Made by a program: the position numbers and the translations under genes. From positions 1,240,001-1,304,000 of the forward strand of contig CP103021.1 in NCBI GenBank assembly GCA_024752435.1: 64,000 nt of DNA, in the 5' to 3' direction. This document shows positions 24,559 through 35,020 of this stretch, one piece after another; the first letter of the stretch is position 1; each line of letters begins with the position of its first letter. Source of the DNA: Allantophomopsis cytisporea. Its lineage: Eukaryota; Ascomycota; Leotiomycetes; Phacidiales; Phacidiaceae. Below the pieces are notes generated by a model. It did no database searches. It was given only the letters and a program-made list of their open reading frames with translations, and was not told where the DNA came from.

Positions 24559-26665
24559 ATGTCATATCGAGGAAAACCCAGTAGGAGTTGCGACAAATGT
24601 AGGACACGGAAGGTCAAGGTACGCCGAGAAAGCTTCATGTCTTTGTCCTTTGTCTTCAAACCCTGCGATGTAGCCCTGCCCTACTCTCAACGGATGATTG
24701 CTGGATGATTGTGCCGAAACCCCTGGGCTCTCATGATATTTATATGAGCATGCAGACTTGATCTGTCCCTACATATATCATTGCCTGGCACAGCGCATTT
24801 GGACAGCAGCAAGCTAAAATCACCAAATATAGTGCGATGAGGGTAAACCAGAATGTGCACGTTGCATCAAATCTGGAGAGCCCTGTAGATACAGGTCCGA
24901 TCATGAGCTCTTTTTCCGTGATCAGAGTAAAGATACGGCAGAAAGGGCAAACGCAAAGTGGAGGAGTAGATCAACTAAGGCCGAGAATCATGCACAAGAT
25001 GCCAGCACTGTCCCATATCAACAGCTGATACGCCTGGCCCCTCCAGCTGGTGCAGAAGCATACGTCCCCTCTTTCGAGCTCCCCTTCATCAATCACACGC
25101 TACCTGCTGGAGTTCCCAGCTTTCTGGCTTCACCCCCTCCTTTCTTGGACATACCCAAGAAGGACGTTGCCATAAACCTTTTCTTCCAAGATTATATACT
25201 TCCTGGCTCTGAAACGAATGCTGATGAGGGTTATCTTGATTTCCTACCTCACTTGTATGCGAAAGCTTCCAAGAACTCTTGCCTAAAATGGGCTGTATCT
25301 GCTGTCGCAATGGCTCACATGGGTAACACCCAGCGACTGCCTGACATGAAGGAAGAAGCTGCACGCGATTACAATAAGGCTTTGCATCTTTCTATGTCTG
25401 CTTTAGTTAGTGAAGAGGCTGTAAGGATGACAGATACTCTCTTGGCTGTCTATTTACTTGTGTTTTATGAGGTAATCCATTCTGTTGTGCTTCATTTGAC
25501 CCTATTGATCAAATATAATAGAACATCACATGCACAGAAGCCGGCAGCTCGAGCTGGAGCGCACATGTTGCCGGAGCTGTTTCCATTGTTATGCTGAGAG
25601 GAGAGAACCAGTTCAAAAGCGTGGTTGGTATGAAACTCTTTCGAATAATTCATACACATATGGTCAGTTATCACAATCACTCCTTGTACATACATGCTCA
25701 TTAAATAGCTTGTTGCTGCACTGTGCCAACGCAAACGCCCGCAAATACCCATGCGAATGTGGACGGATAACTATAAGAGCTCACCTACAACAGCTTGTCT
25801 TATGACACTTCTCTACCGAACTGCAGTCTTGAGAGCCGAAGCCTATGAACAGCTTACACCACAGCATGGGATTCCAGCACCAAGAGAAAAGGTTGAAGAG
25901 GTCTTGGGTAAAGCTCTAGCGATTGAAGAGGGCTATCAAACTTGGAGCGACATTGCCCCCTTGAATTATCAGTATCAAGTGGTTCCACGCTCAGACTTCA
26001 CTCACATGAAGGATAATAATCCTCTACATGCAGAAGGGAAACCCAGGACTGTGCATATATATTCCAATGGCCGAGTTAGTTCACACTGGAATCTCTTCCG
26101 CGCATCTCGAGTCTTCCTCACCCAAACAATCGTCAGTTGCTGCAAGCAATTAAAAGAATACCCTTCCTCCCCTCCAAATTCGCCGCCCAAATTTACAGCC
26201 GATCTAGATGCAATTTTGAAGAAGACAATCAGATGCTCCTTTGAGGCAGCCGAGTCGATATGTGCCTCTGTAGATGCCTTCCTCTACTCACGCGATGCGT
26301 TCTCGGGCTTCGGTCCTGGACTTGACAACACTCCCCCTAATATTTCTGAAGATAAACGCGCAGGTACTGCTGGAGCTCTACGTGGCTATTCCCTTATGTT
26401 CCCGCTCTGGGTTTCGCTCTTAGCCTATGAGGCTGCACTGTTTTCGCCGTTGGCAGCGCAGACATTTGCCAGCGGTTTGTACGGGCAGGAAGCTGAGGCC
26501 CAGAAAACGGGGTTCAATGGGTCAATGTTAGAGACGGCGTATAAGAGATGTGAGTGGATCAAGGGGATTCTTTTGTATATCCACAACACCCTTGGTATCT
26601 CGCAGGCCGGAGCTATAGGTAGGAAGAGTATGCAGGAGGGCCGACAACTGGGGTGGAGGTGGTAA
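24559..26665 (+). CDS. Zn(II)2Cys6 transcription factor
   Basis: Exons 24559-24618, 24833-25471, 25522-25662 and 25709-26665 give 598 aa. The N-terminal zinc cluster CDKCRTRKVK then CDEGKPECARC and GEPCRY has the six cysteines with C-X2-C-X6-C spacing; intron 1 (214 nt, long for this window) splits it between the second and third cysteines. The rest resembles the fungal-specific transcription factor region: acidic and helical, with blocks such as YLDFLPHLYAKASKNSCL, EAARDYNKAL and WTDNYKSSP. It is expected to act in the nucleus as a pathway regulator. The MFS exporter lies 1 kb downstream on the same strand and the CoA-transferase 4 kb upstream, which makes them candidate targets (inference). 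Confidence 0.88.
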
Positions 26666-27664
26666 TGCTGGTGTCGAACCTTGAGCGAATGAGTATATGG
26701 TTTCTGTGCGCCATTACTGGTGGATTTTTATGTGAAGAAGGGGAGCATGCATTCTACCAATTCTATGAATGGGTCAAGAAATTGTCGGAGGGATGTTGCT
26801 ATCTTGGTACAATTAGGAACAATAGGATCGAGATCTGATCTGATATATCAAGCAACAATGTATTCGTGAGTCAGATCTGAATGATCAATGACGATTACTC
26901 AAATCAATGTTTCAAGAGATCCATAAGCCTCTCGGCCCTCATCGCAGTATCTGAGACGAGGTGATCTCATTTCTGCTAAGGTATCATGCACCACGCCATG
27001 GGTATGCTTAATGGGTGCCGTGAACCCTCCCCGTTTCCGCCGACGGGATCGGGGAGAGATTGGGCAGAGCACTAGTGTCGTAAGGTAAGACAAGCATGAC
27101 ATGACAAGGTAAAGTAAGATAAGGTGAAGAATAAGCGATCACATACCCATTCATCTCATTCCAAAAGCCTCCTTTCACCCTTCCGTGCTTGGCTTATTGT
27201 GGCAAGCGTAGCGAGCCGCTTTGTTCCCTGCTCCTAGATCACCTTACGCGTATAATCACTACTACATGAACATGTGAGGTTCATGCTTGTATTACATTAT
27301 GACATGCTGACTTGTATCTTTCTCTGTTATCCTTGCCTGTGCTCTTGTCATGGATACTGCCGCTACAGGACGCCAGGCCAATTGCTACAATGGCTTCGGT
27401 CCGCTAGCTCTTGCAGCACATGTTCGCACTCTTTAGACGCTTTGCCGCTCGCACTTGTATATGTGCACTTTGTACCGTACGGTGTATATTTGAAGAACAT
27501 TTCTGATCTCATACTTCTCATCAAAGCACCAATTCTCCCTCCTGCTTTTACTCTCTTCTATTTTGATCTCGCCCTAGACTTACTGCTTGGTTTTCCAGAT
27601 TTACTTGAGCTTTACATACATGATTGGAGTTCGGACACTGTGATTCTCTTTCCAAGTCCTGGGA
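26666..27664. other. 1 kb spacer between regulator and MFS gene
   Basis: It holds the 3' end of the regulator gene and the MFS promoter. Several AAGGTAAG/AAGTAAG motifs cluster at 27081-27129. Open frames inside are short and unsupported. Confidence 0.5.
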
Positions 27665-29623
27665 ATGGACGCCGAAGATGCCCATGAGCTGACTAGATTT
27701 GCTTCCGCCACAGCTGATGGCAAGCCGGGACCAGCGGAAGTCAGTAACGAAAAGCAGATCCATGGGAGGAGTGACAACGGCGAACAGAGTAAAGAAGGCT
27801 CTGCAAGTATGGCTATGGAAGCACAGGTCAAGAGCGAGGAAGATTCCACGCCAACCGGAATGCGACTGGGGCTGATGACCGTAGCACTGTGCTTGAGCAT
27901 TTCCCTGGTAAGTCACCTTGAATCCCAAGCACCACTCTTGAAATTGGCTGACTTATCGAAGGTAGCTTTAGATTCCACCATTGTTTGTGAGCTTTGATTA
28001 CTTCTGCAAAAACTGTGCTGACTATCTCAGCGACCGCGATCCCCACGCTTGCTAGTCGTTGGAACGCCATAGGTGATATAGGTTGGTATGGATCGGCATA
28101 TCTTCTCCCTTTGCCTACGCTGCAGCCATCATTTGGCAAAGCATATCCCTACGGCAACACAAAATATGGATTTCTTGCAGGACTATTCGTTTTTGAAGGT
28201 TATGACCCCCATGTATATGATTCATTTACATGTCGTAAAGCTAACGGAAAGCAGTTGGCTCATTGATATGCGCTCTTGCAGCCTCCTCAATAATGTTCAT
28301 CCTCGGCCGTGCAACAGCAGGAATAGGAGCAGCTCTCCTAGCACCTGGAATGCTGCTGATCCTGGCCGACACGGTCCCAAAACACCGACGACCGCTTTTC
28401 ACAGGTATAGCTGCATCTTCTGCTGGCACTGCAGCATGCCTGGGCCCCGTGCTTGGCGGTGTCTTTACCACCCGCGTATCGTGGCGCTGGTGCTTTTACA
28501 TCAACCTCCCGCTGGGTGCTGCTGCGGCAGTGATCATGGCTGCACTATACCGGCCCGCGATCCGTGAGCGGAAAGAAACACCATGGCGAGAAATCCTCCT
28601 GGTGATGGACCTGCCGGGCTGTACGCTCTTGACAGGCTCCATAATCAGCCTGTTGCTAGCCTTTACATTTGCTGCAACAGGTACTTGGTCGTCCGCACGT
28701 GTCATCGCTCTGCTTGTACTCTCAGCAATACTCCTTGCCCTTCTCGTCGCCGAGCAAGCTCTCATGCCACCCTCCCGCGCTCTTCTCCCCCGCAGCATCA
28801 TAGGCCAACGCCCGCTCATCCTCGCGGCACTTTATGGTTTCCTGACAGAGATGGCATCTACAACACACATCTACTACTTACCATTTTACTTCCAGGGCAG
28901 CCGATCAGCCACGGCGTTATCGTCAGGCGTCGACCTCCTCCCATACCTGCTTGCGCAAACGATCTCTGGCTTCGTAACCGGCGTTGTTGTCAACGTAACG
29001 CGCTACTTTAACCCACCCATGCTTCTTGGCGGCGCGCTCTTTTGTGTCGGCTGCGGTCTGTTGCATACACTCGCACCCGATACATCTGGTTGCGCAGTCA
29101 TCGGCTACCAGGTCCTGGCGGGGGTGGGTGTCGGCGCCATGCAGTTCATGGCCATGGGCATCGCACAGCAAGTACTACAAAAGAAGGATGAGAGCGTAGG
29201 TCTCTCCTCGGTATTCATGATCAAGATGCTCGGCTCGTATGTGCTCCATTCCCACCACCCGCCTCCCCTTGGGACTAAGCCTACTTGTGACTATGGTCCG
29301 CAACTGACTCTTCCAGCGCCGTTGCTGTCTCCCTCTCCTCCACTGTATTCAACACGCACCTCCGCTCCTGCCTTGTTCATGCCCATCTCTCGCCCACAGA
29401 TACTGCTACCGTTCTGGATTCCATTTCGGTGCTTGGCGGCCATATCCCGGACACTGTACGCCCCGTCGTTGCGAAAGCTGTTGCGCAAAGCGTCGATGCT
29501 GCATTCATTATCTCCCTAGCGACTGGCCTTGCGGCATTTGTGGTGGCCTGTTGTACGCAGTGGAGGAGGATTGAAAGACCGGGAGACGATGAGGAGAAAG
29601 TCAGGGGTGGTGATGTAGCGTAG
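27665..29623 (+). CDS. MFS drug/toxin exporter (DHA2-like, 14 helices)
   Basis: Exons 27665-27907, 27962-27986 (25 nt), 28031-28198, 28255-29236 and 29317-29623 encode 574 aa. A soluble, charged N-terminus of about 70 residues precedes the first helix. VALDSTIVSTAIP is the DHA2 motif D1 and is assembled across the microexon; LGPVLGGVF is the antiporter motif C; SWRWCFYINLP follows it. The helix count fits the 14-segment proton-coupled exporters that remove toxins, antifungals or the cell's own metabolites across the plasma membrane. The C-terminus ends in a charged tail. The frame is intact once four introns are removed, although the raw frames look broken. The adjacent regulator gene may control it (inference). 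Confidence 0.88.
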
Positions 29624-30915
29624 GTTAGTTCACTTGCTATGTTATGACATATTCTGGTCTTTGCTGAGATAAAATGACTCAAGATCTCATTTTAGCGGTG
29701 GACTGAATGATATAAAAGTTCCAGTTCATCATCTTGTTGTGGATTGACATAGAGAATTCCAATTGCTATCTCATATGCTGAGTATGCAATTGATTTTTAA
29801 ACACATGAAGTTGAACAGATATTCGCTACAACAAGCAACTTTGTTATAAAAATCCAATGTCACTGCCTTTCAAATGGTATAAATAGACACTACTCTCTAA
29901 GAAATAGACCACGAATGCCTAAGCAAGTGCTATACTTCTACTACCCTTTAATAGTATGTTACTAAATGAGTATCTTGATGTACTTTCAGACCATGGTGAA
30001 AGGCTCTATTATAATGAAATGTATAATATCAATAAATTGAACATACAAAATAACTTTAAAAACAATGCCTATGGGCAGCCGACGATGACAGCACACGCGT
30101 TAACGATTATAGGGTGCCTTGATCTCCAAACTAGCTTAGTTATAGAGCACATCTAGAAAACTATTACAGTATACATATAAGTTCCACAATGCTTTCTATC
30201 CAGATAGTGATGCTGAATATATATATACTCCAATCATAAGAGCTTGTAAGTAAGTTAGTCATATGTACCACCAGTGTAATTCTCCCTATCCTGGAAACCT
30301 CAGCTGTACTCATATTAGACAATTCACAAGAATACGATCCCACACATAACACAGAATACCAGTAAAGCATTTCACAACTTCAAATCTGTATCAGGAAACC
30401 ACATGATATTTCGTTCGCACACCTCATCTATCAAACCCCTAATCCAAACCGCTACAGAATGAAGCAAACCAAAAACCAAATAGTAGTCCTGACACGCCTA
30501 AAGCCGGCTGGAAGACCCCAGCAAATGACCTAGTAAAGTAAACCCCAATTTCCTAGTATACCTCACACTATCCGTCGCAATCCCAATCGAATTTCCACGC
30601 AATATTAACCCCCCATAATAATAATAGAAGCAGGAATAAAACCGCAATTGCAATGTCAAACAGAACAGAAAGGTGAAGATCAAAAACAGGTATTTATCCA
30701 TACATGTGTATCGCCACCCAATACAAGAGACGAGAACGAGACCCGGGGTATCCTATCCATTCAGTTCCAATTCCACTCCAATCCAGTAAAGTTATCCCTC
30801 CAGTTCATGCATTCGTTTTCGCAGTCATAAATTCGTAAAGCGTCGTGATGTGCACGAGACACATGTTTCAAAGAGAGAAAGAGTTATCACTAATAATCAC
30901 TTTCCCACAGCTCGC
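29624..30915. other. 1.3 kb AT-rich spacer
   Basis: Convergent 3' regions of the MFS and forkhead genes. AT-rich, especially 29990-30070. No gene or repeat of note. Confidence 0.5.
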
Positions 30916-33138
30916 TCAAAAGCGGCTGGTGAAGCTTCTTCCCATACCGGGTCTTGCGGTTCCTTTGGTGCTTTCTTTCTTGGCACCTGCACCAATTTTC
31001 TGGAATCCTTGAAGGATATCCATACCACCAAAGTCGGTGATCTCATCCTCGAGGAACTCAGTGCCGTAGAAGTCCTCCTGAGGAAGATCGAAGACATTAG
31101 ATCCGAGGACAGGGCTTCCGGATTTTGATGGAGAGGCTGCTGAAGTTGGCTCCTTTCTTTTCGTCGGACTTTCATTGTACATGGAAGGGTTGAGCTTTGG
31201 TGTGAACTTAAGTAGTGGTGTAGAAGTGTTGCTCTTGTTGTTTGCAATGTCGTGTAAGATGTTGGCGGAACGAGTACGGTTGGCACTCGGGCGCTTAACA
31301 GAGCGTTTCTCTGGGGAGCCGTCGAATGCTAATCCGAGATCGGTGGTGTCGGCAAAGATATCGAAATCGGTGCTGAAATCGTACATGAACGGGGTATCAT
31401 TCAAGTTGAATGCAGGGCTCCATGGAAGGTTGTCGTCAAAGGCTTGCAGACCACGAACTGGGGAGCCTACAAGTTCGCGAACACGGTCACGGTGCATGCG
31501 GAGGTTGGTGTTAGGTGAGATAGAGGGTGGTGGCTTAGCCGGCTGCTTGAATTTGACAGCTGGGGTGAGTGGCGGGAGCATTTGCGAATAATCGAAACCA
31601 CTGCCACGGCGAAGCGGTGATGAGGAGGGTGGAACGGAGGGTGGACGATTCATGAATGGGCGGTTCTTGCTAGGGCTATCGTATGAAGAACCTCGAATGC
31701 GAGCAATCTCTTCTTCAGCACGTCCACGCTTAATTCTTGGGCGATCAGCTTCGGAGGTAAGCAATTTTGCACCTGTCTGAGGACGCATGGCTGAGGAGTC
31801 CAAGCAAGAAAAGTAGCCGCTGTCGTCCATCGAGTTGAATTTGCGTTTGTGAGAATAGGTACGAGAACGTGAGGATGGAGGGAATCGAGGTACTGGTGGT
31901 GGAGTGTTGTCTCTGGCTGGAATATGACGAGACACGGGTGGAGAGGAATGCATGATAGGTGCAGGAGGCGATGATGGTTGAGGCGCATCATCATGCTCCT
32001 CCTCCATAACAAGAGCATCAGATGCGGGAATAGTAGCGTCAGACGACAGTTCAGACTCGACAGGTGCTGGGGCTTCGATGGTGGGAACGGCCGAAGACGA
32101 AGAAGATGGTAATTCGGAAGGAGCAGGTACTAATGTCTTGAAGACTGGCTGATTGAAGTCGGATCTAACTGCTGGTGCGAGATTCGTGGAGGAGACCGGG
32201 GACTTTTCACTGGCTGTACTGGAGGATTTGCCAGTCTGCTTGCCCTTCAGAAATTGGTGTTCCATTCCAGCTTCGATTGCCCAGTAGTTGCCCTTTCCAG
32301 GATCGTCCTTAGGCCTCTCCTGCTTCACGAATGCTTTGTTGAGACTGAGGTTGTGACGAATGCTATTTTGCCAGCCGGGTTCGGAAGCTTGGTAATATGA
32401 GTAGGTGTCGGAGATCCATTTGTAGATCTGTGCGAGAGTCAAACGGCGGTTTGGAGCGCGAAGTATAGCCATTCCTATCAACATAGCATAACTGTGACCA
32501 GGTTTGGAGCCGTCGTCAGGCTGGATTGGGAGTTGTTCGAGTGCTGGCATCGCCGGTACCTCTGGGTCGGCTTTCGATCTCTTGAATAGCCTGGAGTCTT
32601 GAATTGGCGCTGCTTCCATCAGGGTTCGCTTCAGAGGCGTTTTCTGGCCGTAGTATTGGTCCACGGCGAAGTTTGCTTGGTTGAAGCCTTCATAGTAGGA
32701 TGGTATTGGCGTTGGTGCTGGGTAAATGGGTTGAGGTTGAAAGTTCTCTTTGTCCGCCGGGCGTGCGCTGGAAAAGGTGGTGAAAAGTGCCTTTTGAGGT
32801 GCGGATCGAGACTTTAGAGGTGGTCGCTTCTGTATCGAATCCGTTGGCGTATTTGAGCCTCTGGGCGGGGGCATGGCGACCATGCCAAAATCGTTGCTGT
32901 AAATTTGGCGAAGCGGCGAGCTAGAGTTTGGTTTGACAGGTGAATGTTTGCTGTTTGTGGATGATGGCGGATTGAAGATCAGATTGCGTCTCGAGGAGGT
33001 GTTCTTGATCGCGCGTAAGGGAGGACTGGACTTTGGAGACGATCGTTGACCCGAAGGCATTGGCGCATGGTCGTATGAGGTGACTGGGTCTTGGTAAATT
33101 TGTAGCGGTTGTTGCGTATAACGCGTCGAAGCCATCAT
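30916..33138 (-). CDS. Forkhead transcription factor (Sep1/Hcm1-like)
   Basis: This is a single exon of 740 aa from the ATG at 33138; a second ATG follows immediately at 33135, and the frame is open 19 codons further upstream. The forkhead winged-helix domain covers about residues 212-300: GHSYAMLIGMAILRAPNRRL, IYKWI, WQNSIRHNLSLNKAF and GNYW, with the WQNSIRHNLS recognition helix intact. Both flanks are serine and proline-rich and probably disordered, with many SP/TP sites of the cyclin-kinase type. Proteins of this type (Sep1 in fission yeast, Hcm1 in budding yeast) drive periodic cell-division genes. No FHA domain is seen, so it is not of the Fkh1/Fkh2 type. An exceptionally long gene-free region precedes it. 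Confidence 0.88.
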   Translation of the reverse strand: MMASTRYTQQPLQIYQDPVTSYDHAPMPSGQRSSPKSSPPLRAIKNTSSRRNLIFNPPSSTNSKHSPVKPNSSSPLRQIYSNDFGMVAMPPPRGSNTPTDSIQKRPPLKSRSAPQKALFTTFSSARPADKENFQPQPIYPAPTPIPSYYEGFNQANFAVDQYYGQKTPLKRTLMEAAPIQDSRLFKRSKADPEVPAMPALEQLPIQPDDGSKPGHSYAMLIGMAILRAPNRRLTLAQIYKWISDTYSYYQASEPGWQNSIRHNLSLNKAFVKQERPKDDPGKGNYWAIEAGMEHQFLKGKQTGKSSSTASEKSPVSSTNLAPAVRSDFNQPVFKTLVPAPSELPSSSSSAVPTIEAPAPVESELSSDATIPASDALVMEEEHDDAPQPSSPPAPIMHSSPPVSRHIPARDNTPPPVPRFPPSSRSRTYSHKRKFNSMDDSGYFSCLDSSAMRPQTGAKLLTSEADRPRIKRGRAEEEIARIRGSSYDSPSKNRPFMNRPPSVPPSSSPLRRGSGFDYSQMLPPLTPAVKFKQPAKPPPSISPNTNLRMHRDRVRELVGSPVRGLQAFDDNLPWSPAFNLNDTPFMYDFSTDFDIFADTTDLGLAFDGSPEKRSVKRPSANRTRSANILHDIANNKSNTSTPLLKFTPKLNPSMYNESPTKRKEPTSAASPSKSGSPVLGSNVFDLPQEDFYGTEFLEDEITDFGGMDILQGFQKIGAGAKKESTKGTARPGMGRSFTSRF

Positions 33139-33973
33139 AGAAGGGCGTTCGAGGCGCAGGATGTGAGTGTGTTCAGCGCAATAAAGCAAAATCACGCGTT
33201 TGTGAGAGAGAATTTTCGACTGCGACGCCTCGGAATACTAATATTCGAAGCATCAGCGGTCAGCCTTATGCGATCACTGATCAAAGGAAGATGAAGTGGA
33301 GATTGGAAAGAAGGGAAGTTCGATGAGCACTCACTCGCGTAGATACAGTTGTGACCGATAAACCGGGAAGCAAAAGTGGTTGTGCTTTGACCAGGGATAT
33401 CCAGGATCGGCGGTAGGCCGTTATTGGTTTTGTGGAAAAGCCGGTACGGGGACGAAAGGTAGGGAAAGTAAGGCACGCGCCGTGTAGTTTCGGCAGCGGA
33501 GAGTTCGGTCGAGTGAATTGAATTTCGATGTGACGATTATCGAAAGTGAAGCAATTCGGAAAGGTGGTGGATTTTTGGAAGCACGATGAAGGTCAGGTGT
33601 GGATGGAGAGTGCAGCGGCTGTGCGGTGGATGCGTGTGAGTGTGAGCGTGTAGGTGTGGTTAGGCAAGGCCAAAGGCAAGGTGGGATGTCAGATGTAGGT
33701 AGTATGGTAAGGGTTGGAAGGTCAATAGGCAGAGGTGGCTGCAGATGTTGGGATGTCGGACTTGGATGTGAACGGAGCATGCAAGATAGTGGACGTATTA
33801 TGAGGGGAGAACAGCACACGATAGGTTAGACTTTGTAGGATGGAGATCTTTGAGTCTGATGGTCGAGTTTCATCAATGGGCGAACGAGTCTGTGAGTACC
33901 TCAATGTGCATGCAATTGGAGCAAGGTAAGGCGAAGTAAGGAAGGTAGTTTGTTGGAAAGAGAACGGGAAGTG

Positions 33974-34050
33974 ATGGAGGAGGAGGAGGAGGAGGAGGAG
34001 GAGGAAGTGGAAGAGGAAGAGGAAGAGAAAGAGGAGAAGAGAGGCGAGAT
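33974..34050. repeat. GGA/GAA trinucleotide purine tract
   Basis: Consecutive GGA units pass into GGAAGA units. The tract is all purine on the plus strand and therefore all pyrimidine on the forkhead coding strand, about 0.85-0.9 kb upstream of its start. Confidence 0.95.
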
Positions 34051-34974
34051 GTATGAGGGGAAGAGGAGAAAGTAAAGAAAGTGAAAGTGAGGTTGAGAGA
34101 ATATGGTTATTATTTTTCGTGAGAGTGAGTGAGTGAGTAAGTGAGAGAGTGTGAGAGAGGCATGCAGATAGTGTATGTAGGCTAGAGCATCATATCCGAT
34201 GTGATATAGCAGAAGGGACAAGTATGTATGTAGATAGATAGATGGATATCTGAATCAGTAAGTAAGTATATATCTCTCTCTCTCTCTCTATCTTTCAAAA
34301 CAACACAAGAACAAAGAGGTGAGCTAGTTATTTTCTTTGATGGTCAGATTGGGAGGCTATCCATCGGGATTATCGGAGCTATCCAAAGTAAATATCCAAA
34401 GTGCGATTAGGATGAGACTTGACTTCTGGGGGATCACGGATCATCTTTTCTTTGACTTTACTTTTCTGCAATTCCCTGATCATCCGTTTGCTTACTTCAA
34501 GCAGACAAGACCAGTTTGACTGACAATGAATGGCGGCGGAGGGAGTGAGGGAGTGAGTGAGTGAGTGAGTATTCAGGCCAACATAAGGTACTGCGTAGGT
34601 AGAGAAAGAGCCTTTTCGTTTCCTTTGACTGTGGCATGAGGGAAAGAGGGCGATGAATGATTAGTGTTGGCGTTAGTGTCAGTCGTGTGGGGCCCTCGAC
34701 AGAAGAGAGTTGCGACTTGCAGGGACGAGGGTCCATTGGGTGAGTGGGTCGGGTCGAGTAGTGGATGATTGACTTTGGTGGGCTGGCTGACTAGTAGATT
34801 TGTGGACTTGATGGATTTCGGGCATCAGCTAAGGGGACAAATACTATGACTACTACGTATCTACTACATGAAATGTGAATTCTATACAAGGCGGATCATC
34901 AAAAAGGGTACGCTCAGGATAACTATGAGATAGATGGACAAAGAACACAAAGCAAAATCAAACAAATCAAAGAA

Positions 34975-35020
34975 ATCAAAGAAATAAAAATAAAAATAAA
35001 AATAAAAACAAAAAAGAGAA
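34975..35020. repeat. AAATA tandem repeat
   Basis: Pentamer-to-hexamer A-rich units (AATAAA) in series, ending in a poly-A run. Confidence 0.9.

Noticed and set aside
28583..29011. 142-codon frame inside the MFS gene
   Set aside because: Alternative frame of a clear transporter exon; proline and arginine-rich shadow.
27665..29623. MFS gene looks broken into several frames (possible pseudogene)
   Set aside because: Four short consensus introns restore one continuous 574-aa frame with all transporter motifs, so it is intact.
31175..31591. 138-codon frame antisense to the forkhead gene
   Set aside because: Shadow of the real coding sequence on the other strand.
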